Positions 30,152-30,185 of a stretch of 30,185 nt of DNA are shown here, in pieces; the first letter of the stretch is position 1; each line of letters begins with the position of its first letter. The stretch is from Proteobacteria bacterium SG_bin9 (GTDB lineage: Bacteria > Pseudomonadota > Alphaproteobacteria > Rhizobiales > Xanthobacteraceae). Below the pieces are notes generated by a model. It had not been told where the DNA came from, did not search any database, and saw only the letters and a list, made by a program, of their open reading frames with translations. A program made the position numbers and the translations under genes. The stretch lies in NCBI GenBank assembly GCA_002083525.1, contig LWDM01000059.1:1-30185 (forward strand), given 5' to 3'.

Positions 30152-30185
30152 TGGAGCGGGCGAAGGGAATCGAACCCTCGTATGC
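30152..30185 (-). tRNA. 3' part of a second tRNA-Gly, cut by the window edge
   Basis: The last 34 bases, read on the minus strand, are the T arm (GAGGG TTCGATT CCCTT), the acceptor 3' half CGCCCGC, U73 and CCA. They match the complete tRNA-Gly at 29553-29626 at all but one base of the shared part. The anticodon lies outside the window, so the isoacceptor (GCC, CCC or another UCC) cannot be told. The acceptor identity makes glycine very likely. Confidence 0.85.

Noticed and set aside
1..30185. CRISPR array, transposase or prophage genes
   Set aside because: No regularly spaced direct repeats and no transposase, integrase or phage structural protein found in either strand.

Overview
This GC-rich window is densely coded on both strands and looks chromosomal. 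It suggests an alphaproteobacterium of the Hyphomicrobiales, near Bradyrhizobium, Rhodopseudomonas or Afipia. The reasons are a class I (archaeal-type) lysyl-tRNA synthetase, a rhizobial-type phasin and PHA synthase set, and palindromic intergenic repeats of a kind I associate with that group. The assignment is an inference from gene content, not a database match.

Region 1 (1-8.1 kb) is mostly housekeeping and envelope genes. It holds the 5' end of a possible TldD/PmbA gene and a small anchored protein. A minus-strand group follows: a Pr6Pr-type membrane protein, class I lysyl-tRNA synthetase and glutamate racemase, with a family-3 solute-binding protein just upstream. Next come a large GspE-N/GT2 glycosyltransferase whose C-terminus is translated from a palindromic repeat, a SCO copper chaperone preceded by a 57-residue membrane protein, and a secreted ClpP-fold protein.

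Region 2 (8.2-14.4 kb) is redox and hydrolase functions: a KsdD-like FAD dehydrogenase overlapping a secreted PHB-depolymerase-type esterase, an Old Yellow Enzyme, an alpha/beta hydrolase and a DUF445 membrane protein.

Region 3 (14.4-27.5 kb) is the most interesting part and looks like a carbon-storage and lipid-modification island. A phasin gene has a strong terminator and two adjacent dyads upstream. A PhaE-like/PhaC/GNAT operon is stitched together by two ATGA overlaps. Beyond an alpha/beta hydrolase and a double-hairpin repeat lies a co-directional minus-strand series: DUF6489, alpha/beta hydrolase, wax ester synthase/DGAT, epoxide hydrolase, long-chain acyl-CoA ligase and a self-sufficient CYP102 P450-reductase fusion. 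Together these could oxidise a fatty chain, open an epoxide, activate acids with CoA and esterify the products, next to PHA synthesis. The CYP102 lacks the Arg/Tyr pair that anchors the fatty-acid carboxylate in P450 BM3.

Region 4 (27.7-30.2 kb) holds a hydrolase-OsmC fusion, then a short patch of different character: a small orphan ORF, a GIY-YIG protein beside nested palindromes, a tRNA-Gly(UCC), a small membrane protein and the 3' part of a second tRNA-Gly cut by the window edge. No CRISPR array, rRNA, transposase or replication origin was seen. No stretch longer than about 210 bases lacks an assigned feature.
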